Assembly (NCBI GenBank): GCA_037139495.1
Contig: JBAXGG010000019.1
Coordinates: 1-8,245, forward strand
DNA from: JAUPVS01 sp037139495
Lineage (GTDB): Bacteria; Patescibacteriota; Saccharimonadia; Saccharimonadales; JAUPVS01
Reading direction: 5' to 3'
Length of the DNA: 8,245 nt
In this document: positions 1 through 5,852 of the stretch, in pieces
How positions within the stretch are numbered: the first letter of the stretch is position 1
Layout of the letters: each line of letters begins with the position of its first letter
Position numbers and translations under genes: made by a program
Notes under the pieces: model-generated
Database searches by the model: none
What the model was told of the DNA's origin: nothing
The model's input: the letters and a program-made list of their open reading frames with translations, nothing else

Positions 1-20
1 GCCCGATCGCTCCCAACCCA

Positions 21-398
21 TCAGCTGGGACTTGTTGATTCAACCACTCTAGTAATACCGCCGGCTATTAAAACCGCGTCTTTGTCGCGAGCAGGGTCAA
101 AAACGAAGGCCCCAAACGAACCACGCACAGTCACCTCGTCCCCGACTGTTAAATCGTTTAAAGCCTTAGTAAAACGCCCGTTAGACCGGGCACTAAACTG
201 CAAAATATCCATTTCGGTCGGCGAACTAACTATTGAGAAACAACGAGTAGTAGTTGGGCGATGGTGGTGTTTGAAGCTAATAGCTGCGTACTGACCAGGC
301 TGAAACAAGAAAGGCTTGGTATTTGACCGTTTTTTTAAGCTTAACAAAAGGGTAGTTGGAGTTATGTGTTTATTTTGGGTCACAAAATACTTATGCAT
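21..398 (-). pseudogene. FAD-binding reductase fragment, truncated
   Basis: The 125-residue product matches the FAD-binding half of ferredoxin-NADP reductase-type flavoenzymes, which move electrons between NAD(P)H and a partner via FAD. Seen: PGQY at residues 34-37, the FAD-contact motif RCFS at 52-55 (family RxYS), GRF at 74-76, GSFG at 93-96, and LIAGGI at 110-115, which is where the NAD-binding domain normally opens with GGIGITP. After GGI-T the sequence turns into an unrelated tail and stops at a TGA. The usual second domain of roughly 110 residues is absent. The start ATG (396-398) has an extended -10 just upstream. A frame open to the window edge exists at +1 of the broken frame but its peptide does not resemble an NAD-binding domain. 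It could be a pseudogene, a breakpoint or an assembly end. FAD domain identity is well supported; function of this fragment is doubtful. Confidence 0.6.
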
Positions 399-446
399 AC
401 CCGTGTATTATATCATTTGAAACTAGTTACGGTGTACTATAGTAAT
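399..446. promoter_or_regulatory. Divergent promoter region, near-leaderless on both sides
   Basis: These 48 bases separate two divergent starts. On the minus strand an extended -10 (TGATATAAT, hexamer at 407-412) lies 8 bases before the ATG of the reductase fragment. On the plus strand TACTAT (435-440) lies 6 bases before the ATG of the DUF5661-like gene. In both cases transcription would start at or next to the start codon. No convincing -35 boxes or Shine-Dalgarno sequences are visible. Confidence 0.4.
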
Positions 447-734
447 ATGGTCAAAAATAAATATTTTTCAGCTGAAGAAGCTAATCAAATTGGTGACTTG
501 ATTGGCATTGATTGGACTAAAATCAACCGTGAAGAATTCAAACAGGGGCTTAGTATTGAGCTTGAGCACGGCAGCCACGACCCCGAAACTAATGTCATTA
601 ACGACGACCCGCAATTAGCTGGTAAAATCGCATGGGCCCATCTCAAAGAAATTCGTGACTATTACACTCGACTCAAAAAAATGGAAACAGAGGCTGAGGC
701 TTACTGGGAACAAATCAATTTAGGCAACGTTTAA
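447..734 (+). CDS. DUF5661-like small protein
   Basis: A 95-residue, acidic, soluble protein without signal peptide or membrane segment, so probably cytoplasmic. From memory it resembles the DUF5661 family: an N-terminal FSAEEANQIGDLIGIDW block (residues 7-23), then KQGLSIELEHG (32-42), TNVINDDP (48-55), GKIAWAHLKEI (59-69) and DYYTRLKKME (71-80). The family has no known function. The frame is open further upstream to 366, but residues encoded before 447 are not family-like, overlap the divergent gene's start and include the promoter, so ATG 447-449 is preferred. No Shine-Dalgarno is visible; a TACTAT box six bases upstream suggests a leaderless mRNA. The gene ends one base before the stop of the convergent esterase gene. 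Confidence 0.75.
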   Translation: MVKNKYFSAEEANQIGDLIGIDWTKINREEFKQGLSIELEHGSHDPETNVINDDPQLAGKIAWAHLKEIRDYYTRLKKMETEAEAYWEQINLGNV

Positions 735-735
735 A

Positions 736-1524
736 CTATTCGCTAGCTGCTTTGGCATAGATTAACTGGCCGTCCTGGTTAGGATGTAGAGGTGCTAACG
801 ATGAGATATTTTGCACCCATGGCGTACCAGTACATAATTCGTGTCCTGAAAAATCCACTTCGACATACTTAGCATAGGAATATTTACTAACTACATCTCT
901 AACGGTTGAGTTTAACTTACCAAGCTGTTCTCTGTTCCAATCGATTTCATTTTGATCAAAACCTGATAGCTCAAGACAAGATTGCTTTGTAGCTGGTAAC
1001 ACCTGATGGTAGCCAGTCACGACTAATTTCGGCGCAGAATGTTGGTAGTGAATATCAATTTGATAAAGCATCTTATTTAAACTAACCGAAAAATCCTTTA
1101 GTTTCGAGTCAAAAACTGACGTATCACTAACTGAGCCACATGATGAGGTGTAGCATTTTATAATTATTTCTCGCCAGCCCATGTCATTCGCACCAATAGT
1201 AACAGTAACTAAGTACGGTTTTGGTTGCGCATACAATTGATCCAGCTGAGCTTCTATGACTACACCATTAACAGTTTGTGAACCGATAATGCCAGCTACT
1301 AGGCTAGAACCGCTACATGCCAAATTCATTAGAAGGAGTTCCTTGCTGTCAGCAACGATATTTGGGTATGCCTGGCTGGTTCGACTACAACCGCTAGAGT
1401 CATCGCTAGTACTTAAGCCCGTTCCGGCAGCCACCGAATCTCCGAGCGCTATATATGTCCGCGGGCCAGCCTTGGTACTTTTACCAATTGAATTTATAAA
1501 AACAAAATAGAATAAGGTTCCCAA
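736..1524 (-). CDS. Membrane-anchored SGNH/GDSL hydrolase
   Basis: An esterase/lipase-type hydrolase, probably acting outside the cell on ester or acyl groups; substrate unknown. With the first standard start (TTG 1522-1524) the product is 262 residues. Block I GDS gives the nucleophile Ser30; block II SGSS puts Gly72 in the oxyanion hole; block III GAND gives Asn113; block V LHPNQDG gives His247. The acid usually three residues before the His is Ala244, so it may work as a Ser-His dyad, as described for some Streptomyces enzymes. Six cysteines (46, 70, 124, 129, 183, 231) could form three disulfides, fitting an exported protein. The TTG start lies inside a hydrophobic helix that continues upstream in frame (ILIVTGILASALILL), so the true start is probably near 1605, where an AAAGGA Shine-Dalgarno (1613-1618) is followed seven bases on by ATC rather than ATG. 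Confidence 0.85.
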   Translation of the reverse strand: MGTLFYFVFINSIGKSTKAGPRTYIALGDSVAAGTGLSTSDDSSGCSRTSQAYPNIVADSKELLLMNLACSGSSLVAGIIGSQTVNGVVIEAQLDQLYAQPKPYLVTVTIGANDMGWREIIIKCYTSSCGSVSDTSVFDSKLKDFSVSLNKMLYQIDIHYQHSAPKLVVTGYHQVLPATKQSCLELSGFDQNEIDWNREQLGKLNSTVRDVVSKYSYAKYVEVDFSGHELCTGTPWVQNISSLAPLHPNQDGQLIYAKAASE

Positions 1525-1612
1525 TAAGATTAACGCCGAAGCTAATATTCCAGTGACTATTAAGATATTTTGATTAGAATTTGTTGGCTTCTGTATGTCT
1601 ACGATAACATTA

Positions 1613-1618
1613 TCCTTT
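1613..1618 (-). promoter_or_regulatory. Shine-Dalgarno of the SGNH gene with no start codon
   Basis: AAAGGA on the minus strand sits seven bases before an in-frame ATC (1603-1605), which opens the frame that runs into the N-terminal membrane helix of the esterase. The nearby ATG (1608-1610) is out of frame and stops after three codons. This suggests either a lost start codon, a sequencing error or a rare non-AUG start. Confidence 0.45.
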
Positions 1619-1884
1619 CAACTAACAACTTGACTAGCGCCTAAGATAGGTAAAATCGCCTCGACAAAATTTTTAAAAATTATTGAGTTATAAGTAACCA
1701 GATTACTTGTGGAATAATGAAGGGCAGTTTTTTGGCTAGTGCTTGGATCCATATGATTTAAAACAGACTTATTGCTTTTGGGTATTACGGGCTTGGTAAA
1801 TGGGACACTAACAGCAAACAAGCTAGTAAAAAAGAAAGGCCTATATCTTGTAAAAATAAAAGCTACTTTTTTTTGTTTTTTCAT
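1618..1884 (-). pseudogene. Decayed duplicate of the DNRLRE/beta-helix gene start
   Basis: The 88-codon frame begins like the intact protein encoded at 2327-3898: MKKQKK, then a [F/Y]xPFFF hydrophobic run, then SNKS-LNxM and STSQK. Against that gene it lacks 21 codons that make up the core of the signal/anchor segment, and after STSQK similarity fades quickly into an unrelated tail ending at TGA. The DNRLRE domain and the beta-helix are gone. The first codons, the 5' leader and the promoter are the best preserved parts. The frame is the same as that of the downstream esterase, from which it is separated only by this TGA. Transcription may still occur, but a stable or exported product is unlikely. 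Confidence 0.75.
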
Positions 1885-1915
1885 AGTTGTTTCTTTTTAT
1901 GGTTATTTTGATTGT

Positions 1916-1944
1916 ATAATAACTTTTAATCATGCAGTGGTCAA
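1916..1944 (-). promoter_or_regulatory. Promoter retained in front of the decayed copy
   Basis: TTGACC (1939-1944), a 17-base spacer and TATTAT (1916-1921) on the minus strand. It aligns base for base in layout with the promoter at 3930-3958. It may now drive the esterase gene downstream. Confidence 0.6.
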
Positions 1945-1967
1945 CACCAGCCTGGTGTACGTTTAGG

Positions 1968-2060
1968 CTAATTTCTACTAACACTGAAGATCAATCCACC
2001 GAACTTTTTTCCGGTGATGTAATTGTTAAGGCGCTGCCTGTACCGGAATAACCGCAGGGA
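1968..2060 (-). pseudogene. Remnant of a G1 peptidase C-terminus
   Basis: Reading back from a conserved TAG (1968-1970), the last codons give KFGGLIFSVSRN followed by stop, against KGGGASFSVTQN followed by stop in the intact peptidase ending at 3982. Further upstream a two-base insertion shifts the frame; in the other frame the family peptide TSP-E-K reappears, matching TSPIK of the intact gene. Similarity fades beyond about 2060 towards the tRNA promoter. Together with the neighbouring decayed gene start and its promoter it forms one broken copy of the junction at about 3660-4040. Confidence 0.65.
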
Positions 2061-2116
2061 ATTATGATGAATAGTTTATACTTTTAGTTTTCCCACTAAT
2101 ATAGGTATGACAGGTC

Positions 2117-2131
2117 CTTAACACTGTTAAG
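2117..2131. repeat. Perfect palindrome upstream of the tRNA promoter
   Basis: CTTAACA, one base, TGTTAAG: two perfect 7-base inverted arms. It lies 26 bases upstream of the tRNA -10 box (centre about 46 bases upstream of the predicted start). It could be a regulator site or a leftover of the duplication edge; no partner site of the same sequence was noticed elsewhere in the window. Confidence 0.4.
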
Positions 2132-2154
2132 AAGAGTTATATTTACTGTTTTTC

Positions 2155-2163
2155 TGGTATAAT
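2155..2163 (+). promoter_or_regulatory. Extended -10 promoter of tRNA-Trp
   Basis: TGG followed by a perfect TATAAT (2158-2163), 14 bases before the first tRNA base. The matching -35 region (about 2135-2140) is weak, as often with extended -10 promoters. Confidence 0.6.
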
Positions 2164-2177
2164 TGGAGCTGCAATAA

Positions 2178-2253
2178 AGGGGTATAGCTCAGTTGGTAGA
2201 GCACTGGTCTCCAAAACCAGGTGTCGTAGGTTCGAGTCCTGCTACCCCTGCCA
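2178..2253 (+). tRNA. trnW: tRNA-Trp (anticodon CCA)
   Basis: A full cloverleaf can be folded by eye: acceptor 2178-2184 with 2243-2249 (7 pairs), D-arm 2187-2190 with 2199-2202, anticodon stem 2204-2208 with 2216-2220 around loop CTCCAAA with anticodon CCA at 2211-2213, T-arm 2226-2230 with 2238-2242 around TTCGAGT. The discriminator base is G (2250), as expected for bacterial tRNA-Trp, and CCA is encoded (2251-2253). No intron. It decodes UGG only, consistent with UGA being a stop here. It is the only plus-strand gene within the long minus-strand surface-protein block. Confidence 0.95.
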
Positions 2254-2289
2254 AAATTATTATCTTATGGGGTAGCTGATTTAGTGTCG

Positions 2290-2307
2290 GCAGATACATA
2301 TATCTGC
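2290..2307. repeat. Stem-loop between tRNA-Trp and the beta-helix gene
   Basis: GCAGATA, loop CATA, TATCTGC: a perfect 7-pair hairpin in the 73-base convergent gap. On the plus strand it is followed by AAATTATTT, not a clean T-run, so it is at best a weak bidirectional terminator. Confidence 0.35.
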
Positions 2308-2326
2308 AAATTATTTATAGTCAATA

Positions 2327-3898
2327 TTAGGGATGTATTTGGGCCTTGGTGTCAGCGTTGTAATTATTTGTCCAGGTGCTTATGGTTACCCAGTAGTTTA
2401 TAGCGTTTCTAGAATGCGCGATATCCAGAGCATTATTTGTTATACTAAAGGGCAATCCGTAACCATCGGGTCCCTGGTAGTTTGGGGCGCCATTGATAGA
2501 TCCGCCATAGATATCGGCTCCGACATCGCCTCTGATGTAATTATTATTGATAACGATATTTTTACCGCAGTTAGCCGTATCACATTTCATAAATATCGCA
2601 GCCGTATTGCCTCCGCTAGCCACTCCTGCGGGAGTTTGGGAATGGAAATAGTTATGATCTATTACGATATTGCTCGAGTTCCAAAGGAATATCGGCTCCA
2701 GGTGAATACCAGCTGCACCGGCATTTACAGATACGTTATGGAAATATGATTCGGTTAGGCTATCATCGCCTAGTAAGTATGTGCCTTTGGCAAAACCCTG
2801 GACATCTAGGTGGTCGGCTTTAATATTTCGATTGCTAAAGCCAACGTTATCTAGCGTGCTTCCCCTGCCATCTGCTCCGCTGCCATTAATTGTTAGGTAA
2901 GACAAGGTCAGGTTACGAGCAGGAACCCACCCTCGGGTGCTATCTTCCAGACCCCCACTAACAATCGCGTTGTTTGGGCCCCCATTCTGTAGGCCTCCAG
3001 CACAAGAATTCTGCGCTACGATAAGCGAGTTTTTAATGGTTACATCGTTGGCTTTGACTGCAATACAGCCTTCAATATAGTAATGGTCAATAACTGTGTT
3101 GGGAACTGTAATAGTTAGATCTCCTGATATGTGAGTAAACCCACTCTGTCCAGCTCTAATCTGGGCTTCACTATAGCCGGTGCTAGCCTGAACCCCTGTA
3201 TTCTGTTGCCAGCAGACCTCATCATTTACAGTTAATCCGCACGGCACGCTAGAAGACGGTGTTGGAGTCGGAGTCGATACTGGTGTCGATACTGGTGTAG
3301 GCGAGACTACAGCAACAGGCGTTGGAGAATCGTAGGTTAGGATTAATTGAGGTTTGTTTTTGGATTCTCGGGAAGCTATCTGGTACTTGTCGGTACTGCC
3401 ACTCACCAAAAGTAAACTAGAGTATCCGTTGACGGTCAAATAGGCCGGGTCTATCGTAATATCAATCCAATGGCCACTAGTCAGCGCTCCACTCGAGCCG
3501 ATACTAACACTTGTAGCCGACGGAGCATTAGACCAGTTCAAGCCAGTTTCGGTCCAATCACTGGAAGTCATATAGACGTTACCGGCTTGAACGGTTGAGT
3601 TAGTAACATAAACGTGAAGTTTAGCAGTCTTAATGGCTGACCCGGCTGGCAGGGTATTGATGTTAAACTTTAAATAGGCTTTTTGGCTAGTGCTTATATT
3701 CATATAATTTAAAGCAGACTTATTGCTCGTGGGTGTTGCTGAGTTGGTAAATGAGTCAGCAACAGCCGTAAAAGTTGCTGATGAAGTCGCAGCCAATGAA
3801 ATCCCTAGATAAATTAATCCCACAACAGCAAACGCGCCAATAAAAAAGAATGGCTTATATTTTTTAAAGATAGAGGTTAATTTTTTTTGTTTTTTCAT
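2327..3898 (-). CDS. DNRLRE-domain and right-handed beta-helix surface protein
   Basis: A 523-residue surface protein. Residues 1-16 are basic (MKKQKK start), 17-40 form a signal/anchor helix ending in SLAATSSA. Residues about 44-189 look like a DNRLRE (CBM96-type) domain, with the typical close Q-IASRES-NKPQLILTY. A Thr/Pro/Ser stalk follows (about 191-218), containing TPVS repeats. From about 220 to the end repeated short strands with motifs such as NDVTIKNS, NLTLSYLTING, NIVIDHNYFH and NIVINNNYIRGD indicate a right-handed parallel beta-helix, as in pectate-lyase-like or carbohydrate-binding proteins. Six cysteines (220, 229, 278, 299, 439, 444) suit an exported fold. Sugar binding or cleavage is plausible from the families, but no catalytic set can be assigned. 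The ATG is supported by a strong promoter and by the same start in the decayed copy. It follows the G1 peptidase gene after 83 bases. Confidence 0.88.
   Translation of the reverse strand: MKKQKKLTSIFKKYKPFFFIGAFAVVGLIYLGISLAATSSATFTAVADSFTNSATPTSNKSALNYMNISTSQKAYLKFNINTLPAGSAIKTAKLHVYVTNSTVQAGNVYMTSSDWTETGLNWSNAPSATSVSIGSSGALTSGHWIDITIDPAYLTVNGYSSLLLVSGSTDKYQIASRESKNKPQLILTYDSPTPVAVVSPTPVSTPVSTPTPTPSSSVPCGLTVNDEVCWQQNTGVQASTGYSEAQIRAGQSGFTHISGDLTITVPNTVIDHYYIEGCIAVKANDVTIKNSLIVAQNSCAGGLQNGGPNNAIVSGGLEDSTRGWVPARNLTLSYLTINGSGADGRGSTLDNVGFSNRNIKADHLDVQGFAKGTYLLGDDSLTESYFHNVSVNAGAAGIHLEPIFLWNSSNIVIDHNYFHSQTPAGVASGGNTAAIFMKCDTANCGKNIVINNNYIRGDVGADIYGGSINGAPNYQGPDGYGLPFSITNNALDIAHSRNAINYWVTISTWTNNYNADTKAQIHP
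3273..3296. repeat. 12-base tandem repeat in the stalk coding region
   Basis: GTCGATACTGGT occurs twice in perfect tandem; on the coding strand it gives the TPVS-TPVS part of the Thr/Pro stalk. Such repeats allow the stalk length to change in frame. Confidence 0.7.
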
Positions 3899-3929
3899 AG
3901 TTGTTTCTTTTTAAGGTTATTTTGATTGA

Positions 3930-3958
3930 ATAATAGCCGATACATATGGCATAGTCAA
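3930..3958 (-). promoter_or_regulatory. Promoter of the beta-helix gene
   Basis: TTGACT (3953-3958), spacer of exactly 17 bases, TATTAT (3930-3935) on the minus strand, about 31 bases before the ATG. The same arrangement survives in the decayed copy at 1916-1944. No strong Shine-Dalgarno follows (AAAAAGAAACAACT before the ATG). Confidence 0.75.
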
Positions 3959-3981
3959 CACAAGCCGGGTGCCCAACTAGA

Positions 3982-4965
3982 CTAGTTTTGGGTAACACTG
4001 AAACTGGCTCCACCCCCTTTTATCGGCGAGGTAGTTGCCAAAGGGATGCCCGCACTACTAACCAATGTTATCAATTGTGAGTTATTTCCTAAAATATTGG
4101 CTGATACACCATTTGACGTAGCCATACCGTTAGTAAAGGTCACAGTTCCGAATATATCCAATGGAATCAGCTTCCCGTTACCATAACTTGGGTCTTCTTG
4201 TATCCATTCAGCGGAAGAGTGCGATGAAGGATAAGCTACGTTTTGTGAAAATGTCTGGCTGGTAGTGTTATCTGTTATTGTAATTACCCATTGCCCGGCT
4301 GATGTTTCTACAACCGACGCACTGATGCTATCACCAGGGCTAATTACCAGACTAATAATTGTTTGGGCAAAGTTAGGTAGTAATTCGTAAAAGGCAGACG
4401 TGGTAACTCTCCCACTAGCCGCAACAATATTACTGGTACCAACTTGAATTAGGTCACTACTGCTGACTCCACCGATTCCCACCCAGGTCGCGTCTGCTGA
4501 CGAAGTTCTGCCGTTACCGGTAACAGTTGGCACTACCCAAGATCCAGAAACGCGGGTATAGATACCGTTAGCCGTTAAATAACCCGACCAGTTTGTCGAA
4601 GTGTAACTAACAGCGCTAACTGGATCAGCGCTAGGCGCTGATGGGGCAGGAGGTTCCGGAGTTAAGCTGTTTACAATACTGGCCGGCGATGGGACCACAA
4701 CCGGAGCCGGTGGCCGACTTGCAACTATTTTTGGAACCGGTTTCGGGTCGGGAACAGCTACTGGGGGTGTTGGTGCGACTGGTACTGGTTTTACTGGAGT
4801 AGGCGCAGCTTTAATAGTCACCGTAGGGGTATTTACTACTTGATGCTTATACGGAAAGAGGCCGGGTAGAACTATTAAACCAAGTAATCCCGCAGCAATT
4901 AAACTGGGCGCTAAAAACTTAAGCACTCGAGAAGGCAAAAATAATTTATTAATTTGTATTTTCAT
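3982..4965 (-). CDS. Membrane-anchored G1-family (eqolisin-type) glutamic peptidase
   Basis: A 327-residue predicted endopeptidase of the G1 family, whose known members are acid glutamic peptidases using a Gln-Glu pair. Residues 17-36 form an N-terminal membrane helix; 45-117 are a Pro/Val/Ala-rich stalk; the catalytic beta-sandwich runs from about 120 to the end. Seen: NWSGY at 125-129, SWVVP at 142-146, WVGIGG at 161-166, the catalytic glutamine in LIQVG (Gln174) and the catalytic glutamate in SAEWIQED (Glu253). The aspartate of fungal WVGIDG is a glycine here, as I recall for bacterial members. It faces the outside, tethered by the stalk unless released. It lies 43 bases after the stop of the 4-TM gene and upstream of the beta-helix gene, and a remnant of the same pair lies further on, so the two belong together as a module. 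A TATAAT (5000-5005) and TATACT (4986-4991) upstream are possible -10 boxes. Confidence 0.87.
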   Translation of the reverse strand: MKIQINKLFLPSRVLKFLAPSLIAAGLLGLIVLPGLFPYKHQVVNTPTVTIKAAPTPVKPVPVAPTPPVAVPDPKPVPKIVASRPPAPVVVPSPASIVNSLTPEPPAPSAPSADPVSAVSYTSTNWSGYLTANGIYTRVSGSWVVPTVTGNGRTSSADATWVGIGGVSSSDLIQVGTSNIVAASGRVTTSAFYELLPNFAQTIISLVISPGDSISASVVETSAGQWVITITDNTTSQTFSQNVAYPSSHSSAEWIQEDPSYGNGKLIPLDIFGTVTFTNGMATSNGVSANILGNNSQLITLVSSAGIPLATTSPIKGGGASFSVTQN

Positions 4966-5008
4966 GCCACTACTTGGACAATTTTAGTATAACCCTCTCA
5001 TTATACCC

Positions 5009-5665
5009 CTAGTTTTGGCTAGACCCGAAATAAAGCCTGAATGTATAGCTAGTTATGTGCCAAAGTCGGCTAAAACCATAAACGTATAAAGTTGTAATTA
5101 ATGTGCTAACTATAAAATATCTAGCATCTATCGCTAGAGAAGGATACGATACAATTACCGAACCAACATGATTAAGCCAGGCAATTAACACTATAAACGC
5201 CACTGTATATATCGTGAATACAATCATATTACCAACAAAATATATATGTTGTGCCAGTTTGGTTTGCCAGTACCTATATCTACTTTCGGCCGGCATCGTG
5301 TCGTTTACATCCTGGATATCATCCTTAGCCCTCCGATAAAAATGTTGAGTAGCCCAAATTGCCATGTAGATAATACTGCCAACAAAAACCCAAAACAAAA
5401 ATATACTCAGCGAACCAAGCCCTCCAGTTACGTTATGGGAATCAATGAAGTAACTTTGCGAGCTAAAGGCCTCCCTAAAAGCAACAGAGGATATATGAGT
5501 TGAGTCAGTAAAAAGAAACCATACCTCTCTGGCGTTTACGACGATAATAATCAAAATAGATATAAGAAATAGCAGAAGAAGCTCCGAAAACGACGGCAAT
5601 ATAAAGTCTCGAATCGACTTAATTATATTATTATCATTGTTACCTAGCTTGTCCATTCTATTCAT
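5009..5665 (-). CDS. 4-TM membrane protein of unknown function (paralogue A)
   Basis: I do not recognise the family. From ATG 5663-5665 the product is 218 residues (MNRMDKL start); the frame extends to a TTG at 5722, but that extra stretch is Cys/Arg-rich and unlike a membrane protein N-terminus. ATG 5654-5656 is also possible. Four hydrophobic helices are visible at about residues 25-44, 86-107, 139-163 and 183-201, with a 40-residue loop between the first and second and a charged cytoplasmic-type loop (YRRAKDDIQDVND, then RYRYW) between the second and third. The order of motifs is shared with the protein at 7302-7844: [I/L]LP[S/T]xxE before helix 1, LFWxF-xxIxY in helix 2, DI and RYR[Y/W] in the loop, H-x-x-F at the start of helix 3. 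It lies downstream of the heliorhodopsin on the same strand. Confidence 0.7.
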   Translation of the reverse strand: MNRMDKLGNNDNNIIKSIRDFILPSFSELLLLFLISILIIIVVNAREVWFLFTDSTHISSVAFREAFSSQSYFIDSHNVTGGLGSLSIFLFWVFVGSIIYMAIWATQHFYRRAKDDIQDVNDTMPAESRYRYWQTKLAQHIYFVGNMIVFTIYTVAFIVLIAWLNHVGSVIVSYPSLAIDARYFIVSTLITTLYVYGFSRLWHITSYTFRLYFGSSQN

Positions 5666-5763
5666 TCTATAATCAATGGCCGAAAATAGACACCTGCTCC
5701 GTTCACATGTCCCGAAGCCCAAGGCTTGACACTAGATTACAACAAGCATAAACAGCTAATAAC

Positions 5764-5822
5764 AAAGGAGGCTGCTAGTTAACCAACTGTATTAAGATGT
5801 GATCCTCCCTGGAGGCCAGGAT
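5764..5822. other. Spacer with competing inverted repeats between heliorhodopsin and paralogue A
   Basis: On the plus strand GGAGG occurs at 5767-5771 and 5811-5815 and CCTCC at 5804-5808, so CCTCC can pair with either; CCTGG/CCAGG (5808-5812 with 5816-5820) and ATCCT/AGGAT (5802-5806 with 5818-5822) give further exclusive hairpins. No T-run follows in either direction. In the minus-strand transcript, CCTCCTTT (5764-5771) resembles the anti-Shine-Dalgarno end of 16S rRNA. Role unknown. Confidence 0.3.
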
Positions 5823-5852
5823 TATAAGAAGAAACTAAGTCTTTTTTTAACG

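Noticed and set aside
82..294. Plus-strand frame opposite the reductase fragment
   Set aside because: The minus strand carries clear FAD-domain motifs over the same bases; the plus frame has no recognisable features.
1256..1510. Plus-strand frame opposite the esterase
   Set aside because: It overlaps SGNH blocks I and II in the real gene and has no ribosome binding site.
2178..2327. tRNA-Trp as an attachment site of an integrated element
   Set aside because: No second copy of the tRNA 3' end, integrase gene or flanking direct repeat was seen in the window.
2333..2749. A 138-codon plus-strand frame inside the beta-helix gene
   Set aside because: Composition is unlike a protein, there is no Shine-Dalgarno or promoter, and the opposite strand is a convincing beta-helix coding sequence.
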